From assembly GCA_018257865.1 (NCBI GenBank), contig JAEUBA010000035.1:186001-250000 (forward strand): a DNA stretch of 64,000 nucleotides, in the 5' to 3' direction. This document shows, one piece after another, positions 1 to 10,760 of the stretch. Position numbers and translations under genes: made by a program. Below the pieces are notes generated by a model. That model saw only the letters and a list, made by a program, of their open reading frames with translations. It was not told the DNA's origin and made no database searches. Position 1 is the stretch's first letter; every line of letters starts with the position of its first letter. Source of the DNA: Stereocaulon alpinum. Its lineage: Eukaryota; Ascomycota; Lecanoromycetes; Lecanorales; Stereocaulaceae.

Positions 1-1
1 A

Positions 2-719
2 AAGCCCGCCAACAGAGTGGATATTCCTTCCCGTTTAGACAGCATGCATAAAAACGCGCTGTTCCCCATCTACTGGCTTTCTCTGAAGCCTGGGGACATT
101 GCCACTCCTGTACCATGCTACGCAGCAATGGGAGAAATGATGACAAAATGGAAGAATGGAGGATTGCCAAGAAACGCATGGGGTGATGGGTGGTGGGAGC
201 TTCGGGAAGACGGTGGACATGAATGGAAACGTGTCAATGTTACTGAACGTCCTACATGGAGTGACTATTCAAAAGCCTCAAACGAAATCAAAGTAAGTGA
301 GCCGGAGAACAATGCGTTTTCTAGAAAAATTTCCCTGACGACTGAACGAAAACTAATCGCAGTAGGAGCATCTCTTGGCAAAAGACCGCGAGGATGTTTA
401 TGGCAAATTCCTTGAGATCCGAGACTACTACCTGGAGACGACAAGCCAACAACTGATCGCTATGAATAAGCTCTTTGGAGATGAACACTCTGCGTGTTTT
501 ATGATTTGGCAAAGGCTGTTCGTTGATGAAAATGAGCCAAAGCCAAAGCCGTACAAGCGCCGGAATAAGCTGGGCTGGCTGGACAGAATTGTTGCCGAGT
601 TCCGCTTAGACCAAATCAGGGATTTGATTGTATATACTTGGGATGAGGGATTGTTGGATGAAGAAGGGAGACCACTTGGGACTTTGTCACTAGATGAGAT
701 ATGGGGATCGCCAAAATAG
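2..719 (+). CDS. Hypothetical protein, 5' partial
   Basis: I do not recognise this protein. The frame is already open at the left edge, so the start lies outside the window; the first internal ATG is at 44. Two exons give one continuous product: 2-292 and 366-719. The 73-nt intron has a GTAAGT donor at 293 and ends in AG at 365; the earlier AG at 362 would put a TAG directly after the junction. The product is rich in Trp and charged residues (several Trp around the middle of exon 1) and has no membrane segment or signal peptide in the visible part. The stop codon lies inside a 13-nt string (707-719) that recurs in the inverted repeat at 1444-1663. Reality of the gene is inferred from frame continuity across a good intron. 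Confidence 0.5.
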
Positions 720-2396
720 GCGAACTGCGACCCCTTAAATGAGCCTCAATGCGATCTCTCGACAGATTTGCAGTTCATAATGTTTTTTGATATCCTTAGG
801 CCAAGAAATCAGGAAGGATCTGCAACAAAGCATATATAAATCATCGTACAGCAGAGCATGGCTTCACTTTATCACTGACCTATAATTTGACGCTTCAAGC
901 CCACGTTGCTCCACCTGTTCTCATTCTCGGATACATAATCGCGACTTTCCTTTTCACGTTGAGTCTCAGTTGTGTGGTGAGACAGTCGAAGTGCACACCG
1001 TGATGAGTAAACGACTGTGGTGCACATGAAGGTCAGGGGTCGCACCTATGCAAGAACAGCCACTTAATGACCGCCTCTGCCCCCAATACCTTATCATAGA
1101 AGGAGGCTGTCGTTGCACAACAGATCTGAGAAGAGTCCAGGATAGCTATATAGGAGATAGTAATCGTAATCTTTAAATTATAAGGATAAAATTTGAAGAG
1201 CCAGGATAGGCGGCGCACCGCTCCCTTTTATACCCTACCTCAATGGCTATTTCTGAGACCCTTGAAGTAGGCTATACGAGAGCACGCGCTTTCTGGATAC
1301 TTGAATGTGGGGGGTTGGCAAGTGAGAGGAGAGCATATATCACCCAGATCAGGTGCTGCACCACCCTTGCTCACCCGGCACGCTCGCTAAAGCGGCAGGG
1401 CCCAGGCGAGCCTCGAGTGAGCTGGGGGCAGATTTTTGTCGCCGGTATCGCCAAAATAGTTCGGGCTGCGCCAAGAAGGACCACATTCTTTCAATCACTA
1501 TATATCCACAACAAGAGATCTAAACACTAAGATTTCGCTATGTTACTTATTTGTCTTATCTATCTATACAACTTTATAGTTGAAAGCGAAAGTTCATCTT
1601 TGCTTGTTACTATTCTACCTGGCTGTAAAATTAAACCCCCGCCCGAACTATTTTGGCGACACCGAGGTCGCCTTCTATTGCCAAGGTGACAGGCATCTAC
1701 TCCGACCTCACGCGCCAAGCCGCTAGCTATGAGCGATGATCGAGCGTTCGATAACCATGCTCCGTACCACACGTATCGGCACAGACAGTAAGCAAAGGCC
1801 AAGCCGTGACATGTATACGTCAGTGATAGAATTGTTATTGCGGCGCGCAGGAAACCTGTGCTAGTGCGAACGAATGTAGTCTTTTGGCATCCTCGTGCCG
1901 CGCAATTTTGACACAGCACTGTACAGTAAGGGCTCTAGTCCTCGTTGATTCCTATGGCAATATGGTGGGTTAGCAGATAGATCGTTGAGGTTGCTGATAA
2001 TAGACTGATAGAGATTCATTTCCTACAGTCCCGGCATCCAATGGAACTTGATGTGTACGGCCTATGAATCTGATTCTTGTGTTGACTGTAAGGATTGTGG
2101 AGTTGATATTACAACTTACTAGACTTTGCAGCTGGACTAGTGTCAGACTTGCGTTGTAATAGTCCCAACATTGAACATGTTTGACTCCTTAGAAGCTAGA
2201 GCACAACTGGAATACGACACTTAGAGTAGTGAATCTGTGCGAGCAATTAGGCTATGAATTCAAGATATTCGACACAACGAAGACTACCCTAGAATAGTTC
2301 GATCTCATCGTTGGCTAAGGAGTGAGATTATGCAAATCACAAAAACATGTGACGCAGCTAAAGCGATATCTCTCATGGGAAAAGAAACGCTACCGC
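720..2396. other. Gene-poor gap with transposon-like inverted repeats
   Basis: No convincing gene. Short open frames at 1243-1530 and 1560-1919 overlap the inverted repeat described separately and look like chance. A second, shorter inverted pair is seen: TGCGACCCCT at 726-735 and its complement at 1035-1044. From about 1670 to 2396 I see nothing beyond AT-leaning unique sequence; this end is downstream of the sugar transporter. Confidence 0.5.
1444..1663. repeat. Inverted repeat pair, possible MITE or transposon relic
   Basis: The 23-nt string at 1444-1466 and the reverse complement of 1641-1663 match at 22 of 23 positions, with 174 nt between them. The core, ATCGCCAAAATAG, also occurs at 707-719. 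A pair of near-perfect inverted copies around a short non-coding core is what a miniature inverted-repeat element or the remains of a Tc1/Fot1-type transposon would look like. No transposase frame is present and I could not define a target-site duplication, so family assignment is open. Confidence 0.45.
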
Positions 2397-4344
2397 TCAT
2401 GATTCCTCCAAATTCTCATAACCCAGCCAGAAAGGCATCATTGGCTCTAATTTCTGCCTCAATACGTACCGCCTAAAAGCCCATACGATCTTCTTCAGCT
2501 GGTATGAAGAATGCTTCCATGTGGGCACAGAAAAGACTTGGTCCAGTTCCTCAAGCGTCAAGGCTTTCGTCTCTGGCAAGAACAGCAGTACAAGGAACCA
2601 AAGAATCAAGCACCAAGTGGCATACCAAGCAAACGCACCTTGAGGCTTGAATGCCGTCAGCAGCGAGGGCCATGTAAAGCTGAGGATAAAATTAAAGCAC
2701 CAAGTCGTCGCTGTCGCAAAAGACATTCCGATCTCACGGATATGCAGCGGGAAGGCTTCAGCGCTGTAGGTGAACGGGACGGGACCCATGCCTGGGGAGT
2801 AGAAGACTTCGAACAAGTACATGCCGGTTGTGACCATTCCAATTCTCTTGGGTTTCACTTCCGTAATCCAGAAGGAGAAGCCAGTCCAAAACAGGAAGAT
2901 GGCTAGAAATGGAAAGGTGAAGAGTAGAAGGTTACGCCGGCCGAAGGTGTCGATCGTGAGGAAGGCTGGAATGGCGAGGATCCAATTCAAGATGCCTGTC
3001 CCCATTGATGCGAGCAGAGCCGAGGACGCGCTATAGCCCGATTGTGTAAATATGGTCGTGCTGTAATAGGCTATCACGTTGACACCACAGAACTATGTCA
3101 CAATCAATCGGCATATCAAAAGGCCTACCACCAGAAACTCACCTGCTGGCCAAACATGACGATCCATGAAGCCCAGGCTGCCCGACGATTGCGATTTACA
3201 GTGAACAACTCCCAGACCATATTCTTCCCATGGGACAGCTTTCGCTCAATTTCGACGTTGACATAGCAATAGTATAAATCACGAGCGGCTTGAATTTCAG
3301 AAGGACGGATTCTGCGGAAGGCTTCGAATGCTTTGGGAACTCGATTCTTCTTGATCAGCCATCGTGGACTCTCGGGGCAGAAGTAGACCTGGCAGCAGAC
3401 AACGAGGGGAAGCACGACCGTGGATCCAAGCATGAACCGCCAATTGAGATCGTGGCCGAGATTAAGGAAGGCCACTCCCATGAAATTACCAAACATGATG
3501 CCGAAGGCTGTCCACATTTGCCACATCATGACTAGAGCACCGCGGATAGGAGCAGGAGCACATTCAGCAGCGTATACTGGAACGGTCGTTGACTTCGAAC
3601 CAATTCCTAAGCCGAGGGCGAACCGAGCGATGAACAGATTGACCCAGGAGTTTGCTACGCCTTCCCATATAGATGCAACAGCTGCGATTGCGCAAGAAAT
3701 GAAAATTGTTCCTCGGCGCCCAACGAGGCTGTTTAACGGGGCTGTTAGCCAGCAGCCTAAGATTGCACAGGCCAGATATGGAGCTCCCACGACGAGGCCG
3801 GTGAGGTTATCAACCATCTGTTGGGAGAAGCGTGCTGTTGTAATATTCAATCTCTTCAGGTAAAAGGCCTGAGCCCCGTTGTTTACAGTCTCGTCCATGC
3901 CCTGAACGGCCGCGGATAGCGAGCACATAATGACCTGAATGCTGTCAGTACGTGACTTGAGCATGTTCAACCATTCACTCGACCCACCAGGTAGTATAAC
4001 GTCTTAGGCTGCGACCACTTGTGCGTGTGTTCTCTCTCTAGGTGGTGCTTATCGTCGTCGCTTAGCTCGGTCATGTTCTGGACCGAGTGAGGGTTTTGAG
4101 CGACGAGGGCACCCTTGCGGAAAGCCTCGTTGTACTCCATCAGGTCGAATTTGGCGCAGAACTCATCGACATCGGCCATCAAACGATCTCTTGGGATGCC
4201 TCCGAGAGGGTTCTCGAACATAGTATTGAGCTTGTTGCGAGAAATATCCTGAGTGTTAGCGGCATAGCCGGGTGCGGTCTTCTTCTCGCCATGCTCGGGC
4301 CCATTTAGAGTAGAAGAGCTGGGAGAGCCTTTCTTCTCCGCCAT
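2397..4344 (-). CDS. MFS sugar transporter (sugar porter family)
   Basis: Plasma-membrane sugar uptake carrier of the major facilitator superfamily. Three exons on the minus strand: 4344-3988, 3934-3143, 3092-2397, all joined in phase 0, giving 614 residues. The junction between exons 2 and 3 restores the family-typical FGQQFCGVN stretch near residue 380, which supports the model. Other sugar-porter signs are GRR in the first cytoplasmic loop near residue 190 and PESPRWL near residue 305 at the end of the sixth helix. The N-terminal tail is long (about 115 hydrophilic residues before the first helix), a feature shared by one branch of fungal sugar porters. Substrate cannot be told from sequence. 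A GCGGGG box at 4635-4640, upstream of the start, fits the CreA/Mig1 SYGGRG consensus but may be chance. Confidence 0.9.
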
Positions 4345-5042
4345 GCTGTCGACGAGTGAGCCAACGGGACGTATCTAGGTAGTGGATGATTGTGAAGAGG
4401 GAAGATGGGCTGCGAACTGGCACTTTCAAAAGTTCCCCACCCACCCACCAATCGTGCCACAGCCTTGCACATGATCATCATGCCGCAAGCGAAGGGCACT
4501 GGGATGCCATTCCAAGCTGTAGTAAGATCTTGATCTGAACCGCCAATGGAATTCGAATATATGCCATCCTGTCCCGCCTGTACATCAATGGGAATTCACG
4601 CGATTGGGCGGTCGCCCTTCGCTTTTTTAATCCTGCGGGGGTGCGGCAATGTAAAGCGAGTTTCTCTGACGTCGATCCCAACCTCGTGGGAGCTTAGCAT
4701 TCGTCATGCCTCCGCACCTTTTGGAAATCGTTCAATCGGATCTTTCGACATGCCGATCGTCTGATACAGCTGGCTTGGACGTAACGCTAGACGGATGCAC
4801 CCCCCAATTGTACGCAGAATCCCCAAGTAAAATACTACTCTGAGAACGGCCTGGAGCAGGTCAATTGGGTCTTTTGAATTGGCCGCCAATACGCACTGTG
4901 AAAACGGGAAGTTCCGGGCCTTGTTTACGTCGCCAAGAGGACGAGGTCCAAGGCGCTTTTCAGGGTTGGGCCTTATGTTAGCGGTGGCCATCCTAGTTCT
5001 ATGTCCGACGCATGCTTGGGACACGCATCAATGCTGACAAGT

Positions 5043-5050
5043 TGACGTCA
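5043..5050. promoter_or_regulatory. CRE-like palindrome TGACGTCA
   Basis: A perfect 8-nt cAMP-response-element palindrome, the binding site of bZIP proteins of the ATF/CREB type. It lies about 700 bp upstream of the sugar transporter start, far for a fungal promoter, so function is uncertain. Confidence 0.25.
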
Positions 5051-5159
5051 TAGGCTTGCGCAATATACCGCATGGAAACCGTGAGCATAACAATGCAACG
5101 ATGGCGGTCAACGCACGCTCTTATCGTTGCATTATACTTACAAATGGAGCTGGGAATCT

Positions 5160-5518
5160 AGTTCCACATTCCCATCAACCCAACAGACTTTCGCAACGGT
5201 AGCCCCTCCCGCAAGCTCAAAACGCCCGTCGGCCTTGGCATCCATGTTTCATCTCATGCAGGCCGAGCCCACCCATGGCCCGCATCGTGACGATAAGACC
5301 AAGAACTTTCAATTCTATGCCATGTTCCGAGATACGTTGGTAACCTAACAAGGGGTTCAAAGAGCGCTACACCCTCGTTCAATACCTCCACCGCGACTTC
5401 GCCAACCCGAATCACACTTTCGGTGCCGACGGCTGTTTAGATTTACTGACTTACAAAGATGCCCAGCATAAGCAATGGAACGCTCATACATCTCAAACTA
5501 ACGTTTAGGCTGTATATT
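5160..5518 (+). pseudogene. Degenerate coding remnant, unidentified
   Basis: Protein-like stretches run through this segment in shifting frames. One frame reads from the ATG at 5244 to a stop near 5347 (about 34 codons with a charged, His/Asp-rich composition); a second frame, open from 5353, continues for about 60 codons to a TAG near 5516. The change of frame, the stop and the absence of good splice signals suggest a broken gene fragment. I could not match the reading to a family, so this could also be chance. Confidence 0.2.
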
Positions 5519-5996
5519 GTTGCCTGATGAAGGCTTTCCAAGACTGAGTAGGCCGCGTTCCTAAGCCGTTGCATCCAGCGACAAGCCCACCACCAATTCG
5601 AGATGGTACTGGCTCGGGACCAGTCAAACACCGCGTTGGAACGCTCTAATGTCTATGAATCGTGGATCAGTTGTAACTCCCTCGATCGAGTACTTTCCAT
5701 CCTATTGCGGAACCCTCCCTTCCCCCAAAGCTAACCTCATTCCTACTACGGCATATCCCTTCAACAATCCCCCAAAATCCTTCCAAAATCCTCCCCACCA
5801 ACCCACGCCAAAGAATCCCATGTCCTCAATCCTCAGCAATCCCTCAAAACCCAAAAACTCACAATCCTAGCTCCCAAGTCCCAACATGACTCAACGAATC
5901 CTTCCCAATCCTTCCTTCCTTCGCCTCCACTAGCTTACCGCTAAATGACCCACTCGAGAGTTGTATGCTACAATGATGAGTAATGTTTTAAGAACA

Positions 5997-6067
5997 GTTG
6001 CTATGGTGTAGTGGTATCATCCCGCAACGTCCGCGCGGAGACTTGGGTTCGATTCCTGATGGCAGCG
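5997..6067 (+). tRNA. tRNA-like gene, anticodon GTC (Asp) by folding, unusual loop
   Basis: The segment folds into a full cloverleaf: a 7-bp acceptor stem (5997-6003 with 6060-6066, two G-U pairs), a 3-bp D stem, an anticodon stem 6022-6026/6034-6038, and a 5-bp T stem (6043-6047/6055-6059) around TTCGATT. Pol III boxes are present: A box TGGTGTAGTGG (6004-6014) and B box GGTTCGATTCC (6046-6056). The anticodon by position is GTC (6029-6031), the discriminator is G, and the D stem has a G10-U25 pair, as in yeast tRNA-Asp. Oddities are C instead of U at position 33 and an A-C mismatch closing the anticodon stem. A T5 tract lies only about 55 nt downstream. It may be a diverged tRNA-Asp or a pseudogene. 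Confidence 0.5.
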
Positions 6068-6143
6068 TTGAGCGAGTTTGGTGGGTTAGTGTTGGTGATC
6101 AAGACACTGCTGAGCTCTTGGGTTTTTGGCGGTTTGAGCCACT

Positions 6144-6163
6144 GCTGTGGTGGAGTGGTATCG
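6144..6163 (+). other. Second tRNA-like 5' half fragment
   Basis: This 20-nt stretch matches 17 of 20 positions of 6000-6019, the acceptor/A-box part of the tRNA-like gene 144 bp upstream, then diverges completely. No B box follows. It reads as a truncated second copy. The remaining sequence up to 6402 shows nothing else and is downstream of the mucin gene. Confidence 0.3.
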
Positions 6164-6402
6164 TTTTGTGATTCACTTCAGGGGGTTGAGGTTGGTCTGA
6201 AAGAGCAGTATGTGTTATTCTATTTAAGAGTCTCTGCTAGGTATGCAATTATATTCTATGAAGAATGTAGCTGAAGTTTTGCTGTCTATATGCAAGATCA
6301 TTAGGGTTTATAGATTAACATCAGATACAAGAAGTCAATTTGCATTATCATTGCTTTTGATCCCGTAGACATTACGTCCTTTTTGTGTTCATGCATCATG
6401 TA

Positions 6403-9400
6403 TCATAGGAACGTAAACATCAGGCAGCCCAGCCAGACGATCCACATATGCCATAGCGATTTTCCTTTATGACGATTCGCTCCTTCATTAGATTCCGCGA
6501 TTGAGCTCGTGGGAGCAGGCGATGGCGCTGGCACAACATTAGAAACAACAGCAGGCGATGGTGAGGTCTGCAGCGATGTTAGGGGTGGAACGGGTGGAGG
6601 AGCGGGTGAGGTGCTGCTGGGCGGTGGAGATGGGGGTGACGGCGGCGGGGGCGAATTGGCGACAGGCGTTGTAGGTGGAGATGGGGGTGACGGCGATGGG
6701 GGCGAATTAGCGACAGGCGTTGTAGGTGGAGATGGGGGTGACGGCGGCGGGGGCGAATAAGCGACAGGCGTTGTAGGTGGAGATGGGGGTGACGGCGGCG
6801 GGGGCGAATAAGCGACAGGCGTTGTTGGAGGAGATGGGGGTGACGGCGGTGGCGGTGGCGGTGAACTGGCAACAGGTGTTGTAGAAGGAGGGGGAGGTGG
6901 TGGAGGTGGCGGCGGCGGTGATGGTGGTGTCGACTCTGGTTGAGGTGTAACTGATGGTGGTGGTGGAGGTGATGGAGGTGGTGACGGTGGTGTTGGTGCT
7001 TGATTTTCTGGCTGGGGTGTAATTATAGGCGGTGGTGGAGTTGGTGCACCGGCACACTGCGGTGCATTCGGATGAAAACACCCATTGACAGAGGATCCAG
7101 GCGCTGTTGAAATGTCCACTAGATTTGCTATGATGGTGTTCGCTGCCACTAGGGATTTTTGTGCGAATGGATCGATGGAAGGATTCCCTGGGAAGCAACT
7201 GGCTAGCTGAGGATATTGCGCGACGTAGGCCGGATCCTGGGTCAAAAAGTTTATGAAGAATGGAGGAACGATTCCATAATCTGCTACCACACCATCCGGC
7301 AACGAGGTGGTGATCGAAGCGTCTGCCTCGGCTCTCTTCCCCATAGTAGTAACAAATCCACCTGCTGGAGGACCAGAGACAGTATCTGTAGCCCCTAGCA
7401 CATTGATGAATGGAGTTGAGAGGGTTATCGTTTTGGCCACGCGGAGGGAGCTGCTTGTAGTCGCATTACTAAAGTACATCTCTGCATTGGAATTGACATC
7501 CTGAAATTGCACGGAGCTTGGAGTGCCGGAGGGGGTGAATGTAGATTGATAAGCCGTAGAACTTGTAACGCAGGCGAATTGGCCATACTGATTCGTCACG
7601 GCAGGCACCAGAATGATTTTGGCCGTACGAAAGAGGAAAAAGGGCGAAGGGGAAAGACTGTCAGACACTGTTAGCTTTGGGAAACTGCCACAAAGCATAC
7701 ACTCAGCTTACATTGTTTGGCCATAAGTTACGGTTGCAGTCCCCGGCAAATGCGACGACTCTATTGTAGGACCACCGTGTTGTGGCGCCGCATTACGATA
7801 GGATATAGCCTCGGCGCTAGTGTAGATTTCGTAGCTGGTTGAGGTGCTGATGCTGACCGTGTCACGGTAAGTGATGGCATGTTGTACGAAGTGGGTGAAC
7901 AATGTAGTGTAAGGTCTGTAGGATACGGAAGTATCTTGAGCGCAGTCAGCATCAAGACAAATGTCAGGGTGCACGAGCAGGGTTTCTACCATTCCAGTAT
8001 CTGTAATCGATCGTATCCTGTACAACAAAGCAGCATTCAGGAGTACTTTGCGTAAGAGATGGTGGAGTGGTGATGGTTGAAGGAGGAATTAATGGTGTGA
8101 CTGAAGGAGTAAATGATGGGATTTCTGCTAGTGTTGCTGAATGTATTAATGAAGGGATGACTGAGGGTGTAGTTGACGGAGTGCTTGATGGCGTAAACGA
8201 AGGCGTAGTAGGAGTTGTTGAAAGACTACTTGCTGGAGTGTTAGAAGGAGTAGTTGAAGGGCTACTTGACGGCGTGATCAAAGGAGTTGCAGGAGTACTT
8301 GTAGGAGTACTTGTAGGAGTATTTGTAGGAGTGGTCGTAGGAGTAGTCGTAGGAGTAGTCGTAGGAGTAGTCGTAGGAGTAGTTGTAAAAGTCGTTGTAG
8401 GAGTGGTTGTAGGAGTTACTGTAGGAGTAGTTGTAAAAGTCGTTGTAGGAGTAGTTGTAGGAGTCACTGTAGGAGTGGTTGTAAAAGTCGTTGTATAAGT
8501 AGTTATAGGAGTCACTGTAGGAATGGTTGTAGGAGTAGTTATAGGAGTGGTTGTATAAGTAGTTGTAGGAGTCACTGTAGGAATGGTTGTAGGAGTGGTT
8601 GTAGGAGTGGTTGTATGAGTAGTTGTAGGAGTCACTGTAGGAATGGTTGTAGGAGTGGTTGTAGGAGTGGTTGTAGGAGTGGTTGTAGGAGTGGTAGTAG
8701 GAGTGGTAGTAGGAGTGGTTGTAGGAGTGGTTGTAGGAGTGGTTATAGGAGTGGTTGTAGGAGTGGTTATAGGAGTGGTTATAGGAGTGGTTATAGGAGT
8801 GGTTATAGGAGTGGTTGTAGGAGTGGTTATAGGAGTAGTTGTAGGAGTGGTTGTAGGAGTGGTTGTAGGAGTGGTTATAGGAGTCGTCGTAGGAGTCGTT
8901 ATAGGAGTCGTTGTAGGAGTTACTGTAGGAGTCGTTGTAGGAGTCGTTGTAGGAGTACTTGTAGGAGTAATCGAGGCAGTGATCGAGATAGTCAAGGTAG
9001 TTGACACAGTAGGGGTAATTGAGACAGTCGGGGTAATTGAGACAGTCGGGGTAGTTGAGACAGTCGGGGTAGTTGGGATAGTCGAGTAGGGAACCGGGGT
9101 GATAGTGTAAATAGTTGAAGAAGTGGTCGAGTTGATCGTCAAGGTGATTGTAATGATAGAAGAAATACTAGTCGTCACAGTTGAAGGGCTAATGGAAGGA
9201 ATCGAAATGATTGTCGACCCGATTGAAGTGGTCGAAGTGGTCGAAGCCGTTGAGGTCATCGAAGCACCCGAAGCACTCGAAGCACTCCAAGTAGTCGAGG
9301 TAGTCAGAGGGGATAGTGATACGATTGTACTGTTAGTCGAGACGGTTGAAGGGCTGGAGGAAGTAGTCGGAGACGTGTTTGATAGGGTACTGTTGCTTTG

Positions 9401-10017
9401 AATCGACGTCGTGGTCGTTGAGACACTGGTATAGCTGGATTGGGTTCCATGACTCGAACCTGGCGTCGTCTTTGGACTCGTTGAGTTGATTGGAGACCTA
9501 CTCAGGGTCACGGGAACAGTTCCATGGCTGGAAGGTGTGTTGTAAAAGGTCTTGGTGGTAGTCGAGATGTTTGAGGAGCTAATATGGCTTTCAACACCAG
9601 TTCCGTGACTCGTAAGACTCGGTCTCGTTCCGCTCCCTAGATTGATGGATGTAGTATTACGTCCCGAAGATAGTGTATAGCCGGACGGAATACTGGTGTA
9701 TGTAGCCCATGTACCAAGGCTTGGCTTTGTGGTAGTCCATCGACTGACGGGACTTGTATGCTCGGATTCGGTGGGCCTTATGACAATTGAGGCTGATGTG
9801 CCATTGCAGGTGACTATGGAAGTGTGATATATTGTCACCACAGACGAAAAGGTTGATATGGTGACATTGTTCCCATAAGGAACACCTAGGATCCCAAGTT
9901 AGTCAGTCATTGACTGAGACATTTCCTGGAGGAGGTACCTTTAAGGTGCCCGTGTGGGGTTGCGCAACCTCCTCTGAATATTGAAGAGGCCGCGACCCAC
10001 AATGCAACTGCCCGCAT
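6403..10017 (-). CDS. Mucin-like secreted protein, probable GPI-anchored cell-wall protein
   Basis: I built a four-exon model: 10017-9939, 9885-8047, 8000-7712, 7657-6403, giving 1,153 residues. Exon 1 encodes only the signal peptide (about 20-25 residues) and joins across a 53-nt intron with an ACTAAC branch site. Next come a Ser/Thr-rich region (residues 30-300), a long TTPT-type array (about 300-565) encoded by a 12-bp minisatellite, and a non-repetitive part with a few Cys residues (about 640-925). A Pro-rich array of 17-residue units follows (about 930-1095), then a C-terminal hydrophobic tail after small residues, typical of a GPI signal. Such proteins are heavily O-mannosylated wall or adhesion proteins. 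The 46-nt intron 8046-8001 is the least certain joint; without it this would be two genes. No known domain is recognised. Confidence 0.65.
6629..6883 (-). repeat. 51-bp coding tandem repeat (17-residue Pro-rich unit)
   Basis: About five consecutive 51-bp units begin at 6629, 6680, 6731, 6782 and 6833; the last is degenerate. Each encodes a 17-residue SPPPP-type unit of the mucin-like protein. Copies differ at few sites, suggesting recent expansion or homogenisation. Multiples of three keep the frame when copy number changes. Confidence 0.85.
8296..8970 (-). repeat. 12-bp minisatellite coding the TTPT array
   Basis: More than 50 near-identical copies of a 12-bp unit (on the plus strand GTAGGAGTGGTT and close variants) run without interruption. 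On the coding minus strand they give Thr-Thr-Pro-Thr units. All three plus-strand frames are also largely open, which explains long spurious antisense frames here. Variable length between strains is likely. Confidence 0.9.
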
Positions 10018-10760
10018 TCTGAATCAGAAGACATAGGCCAAACGAATGGGAGAGAAAGATATTCTGAGAAGAAAGTTGGGACAGTCCATGTTTTTGCAAG
10101 GATACGAGGTTCAGCCTTGCACGTCAGGAATTAAACGCTAGATCGTGCCGTGAGACCTAGTGCCGAGTATCAAAGCTCTCGATCTTCCATGGTTCATGTG
10201 GACTATCGAAATCCTGCATAGAACTAGTCGTATTGTTGTTGCATCGGACTCCATCGGCTGATTGGTGCTAACAACCGAATCCCACAAAGTCCGGCTGGAA
10301 ACTTGCATATCTTCAGCCTCACCATGTCCGAATCCGAGCTCCTTATACGCTAACCTTTCCGCATGAAGTAAGATCTGCAATGCATCCCGACGTACATGGC
10401 AGACAGCACAGCCCGATCGCTCCGACTTGCTGAGAATACGAATCACGTTGTTTGCTGTTTTAGTTCCCGGCCTACCGCACGTACGATGTTTGTTGGCGGT
10501 GGGGTTGCCTATGCCCCACAGTTTACTGGATCCGGTTGGCTCTGTTCTCCCACCATTAATCATGATCAGGACTCCGCCAAGTCTTCCAGAATCTAGCATC
10601 ATGTCTATTCCTGGCTTATATGTTTCCGCGCTGTTAGGTGATAGCGATATACTCGCAGGATCTGAAACTGCTCTCTTCCATCCTGCCGAGGTATCGCGAT
10701 AAGCAATGAGCTTGCTTGGAAGTATCAGTCTACCACAGCTTGCTCTCAACTTCAAACACG
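10018..10760. promoter_or_regulatory. Shared upstream region of the mucin and protease-like genes
   Basis: The mucin-like gene starts leftward at 10017 and the aspartyl-protease-like gene rightward at about 10761, so this 743-bp stretch should hold both promoters. It may also contain an unrecognised first exon carrying the signal peptide of the protease-like gene. Open frames on both strands here show no family features. No clear regulatory motif was identified. Confidence 0.4.

Larger units (their letters stand above)
4345..5996. other. Upstream region of the sugar transporter plus decayed sequence
   Basis: The first several hundred bases are the presumptive promoter of the sugar transporter. 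Further out are a palindromic CRE (5043-5050), a broken coding remnant (about 5160-5518) and a C-rich stretch at 5650-5940 without coding character. No intact gene is seen. Confidence 0.5.

Noticed and set aside
1243..1919. Open frames of 95 and 119 codons on opposite strands
   Set aside because: They overlap the inverted repeat and have no protein family features.
6629..6883. Regular 51-bp repeats as a possible CRISPR array
   Set aside because: The copies are contiguous without unique spacers and lie in a coding frame of a eukaryotic gene.
8067..9401. Plus-strand frames rich in Gly-Val or Cys-Arg-Ser repeats
   Set aside because: They are the antisense reading of the 12-bp minisatellite; the minus-strand reading has a signal peptide, introns and unique flanks.
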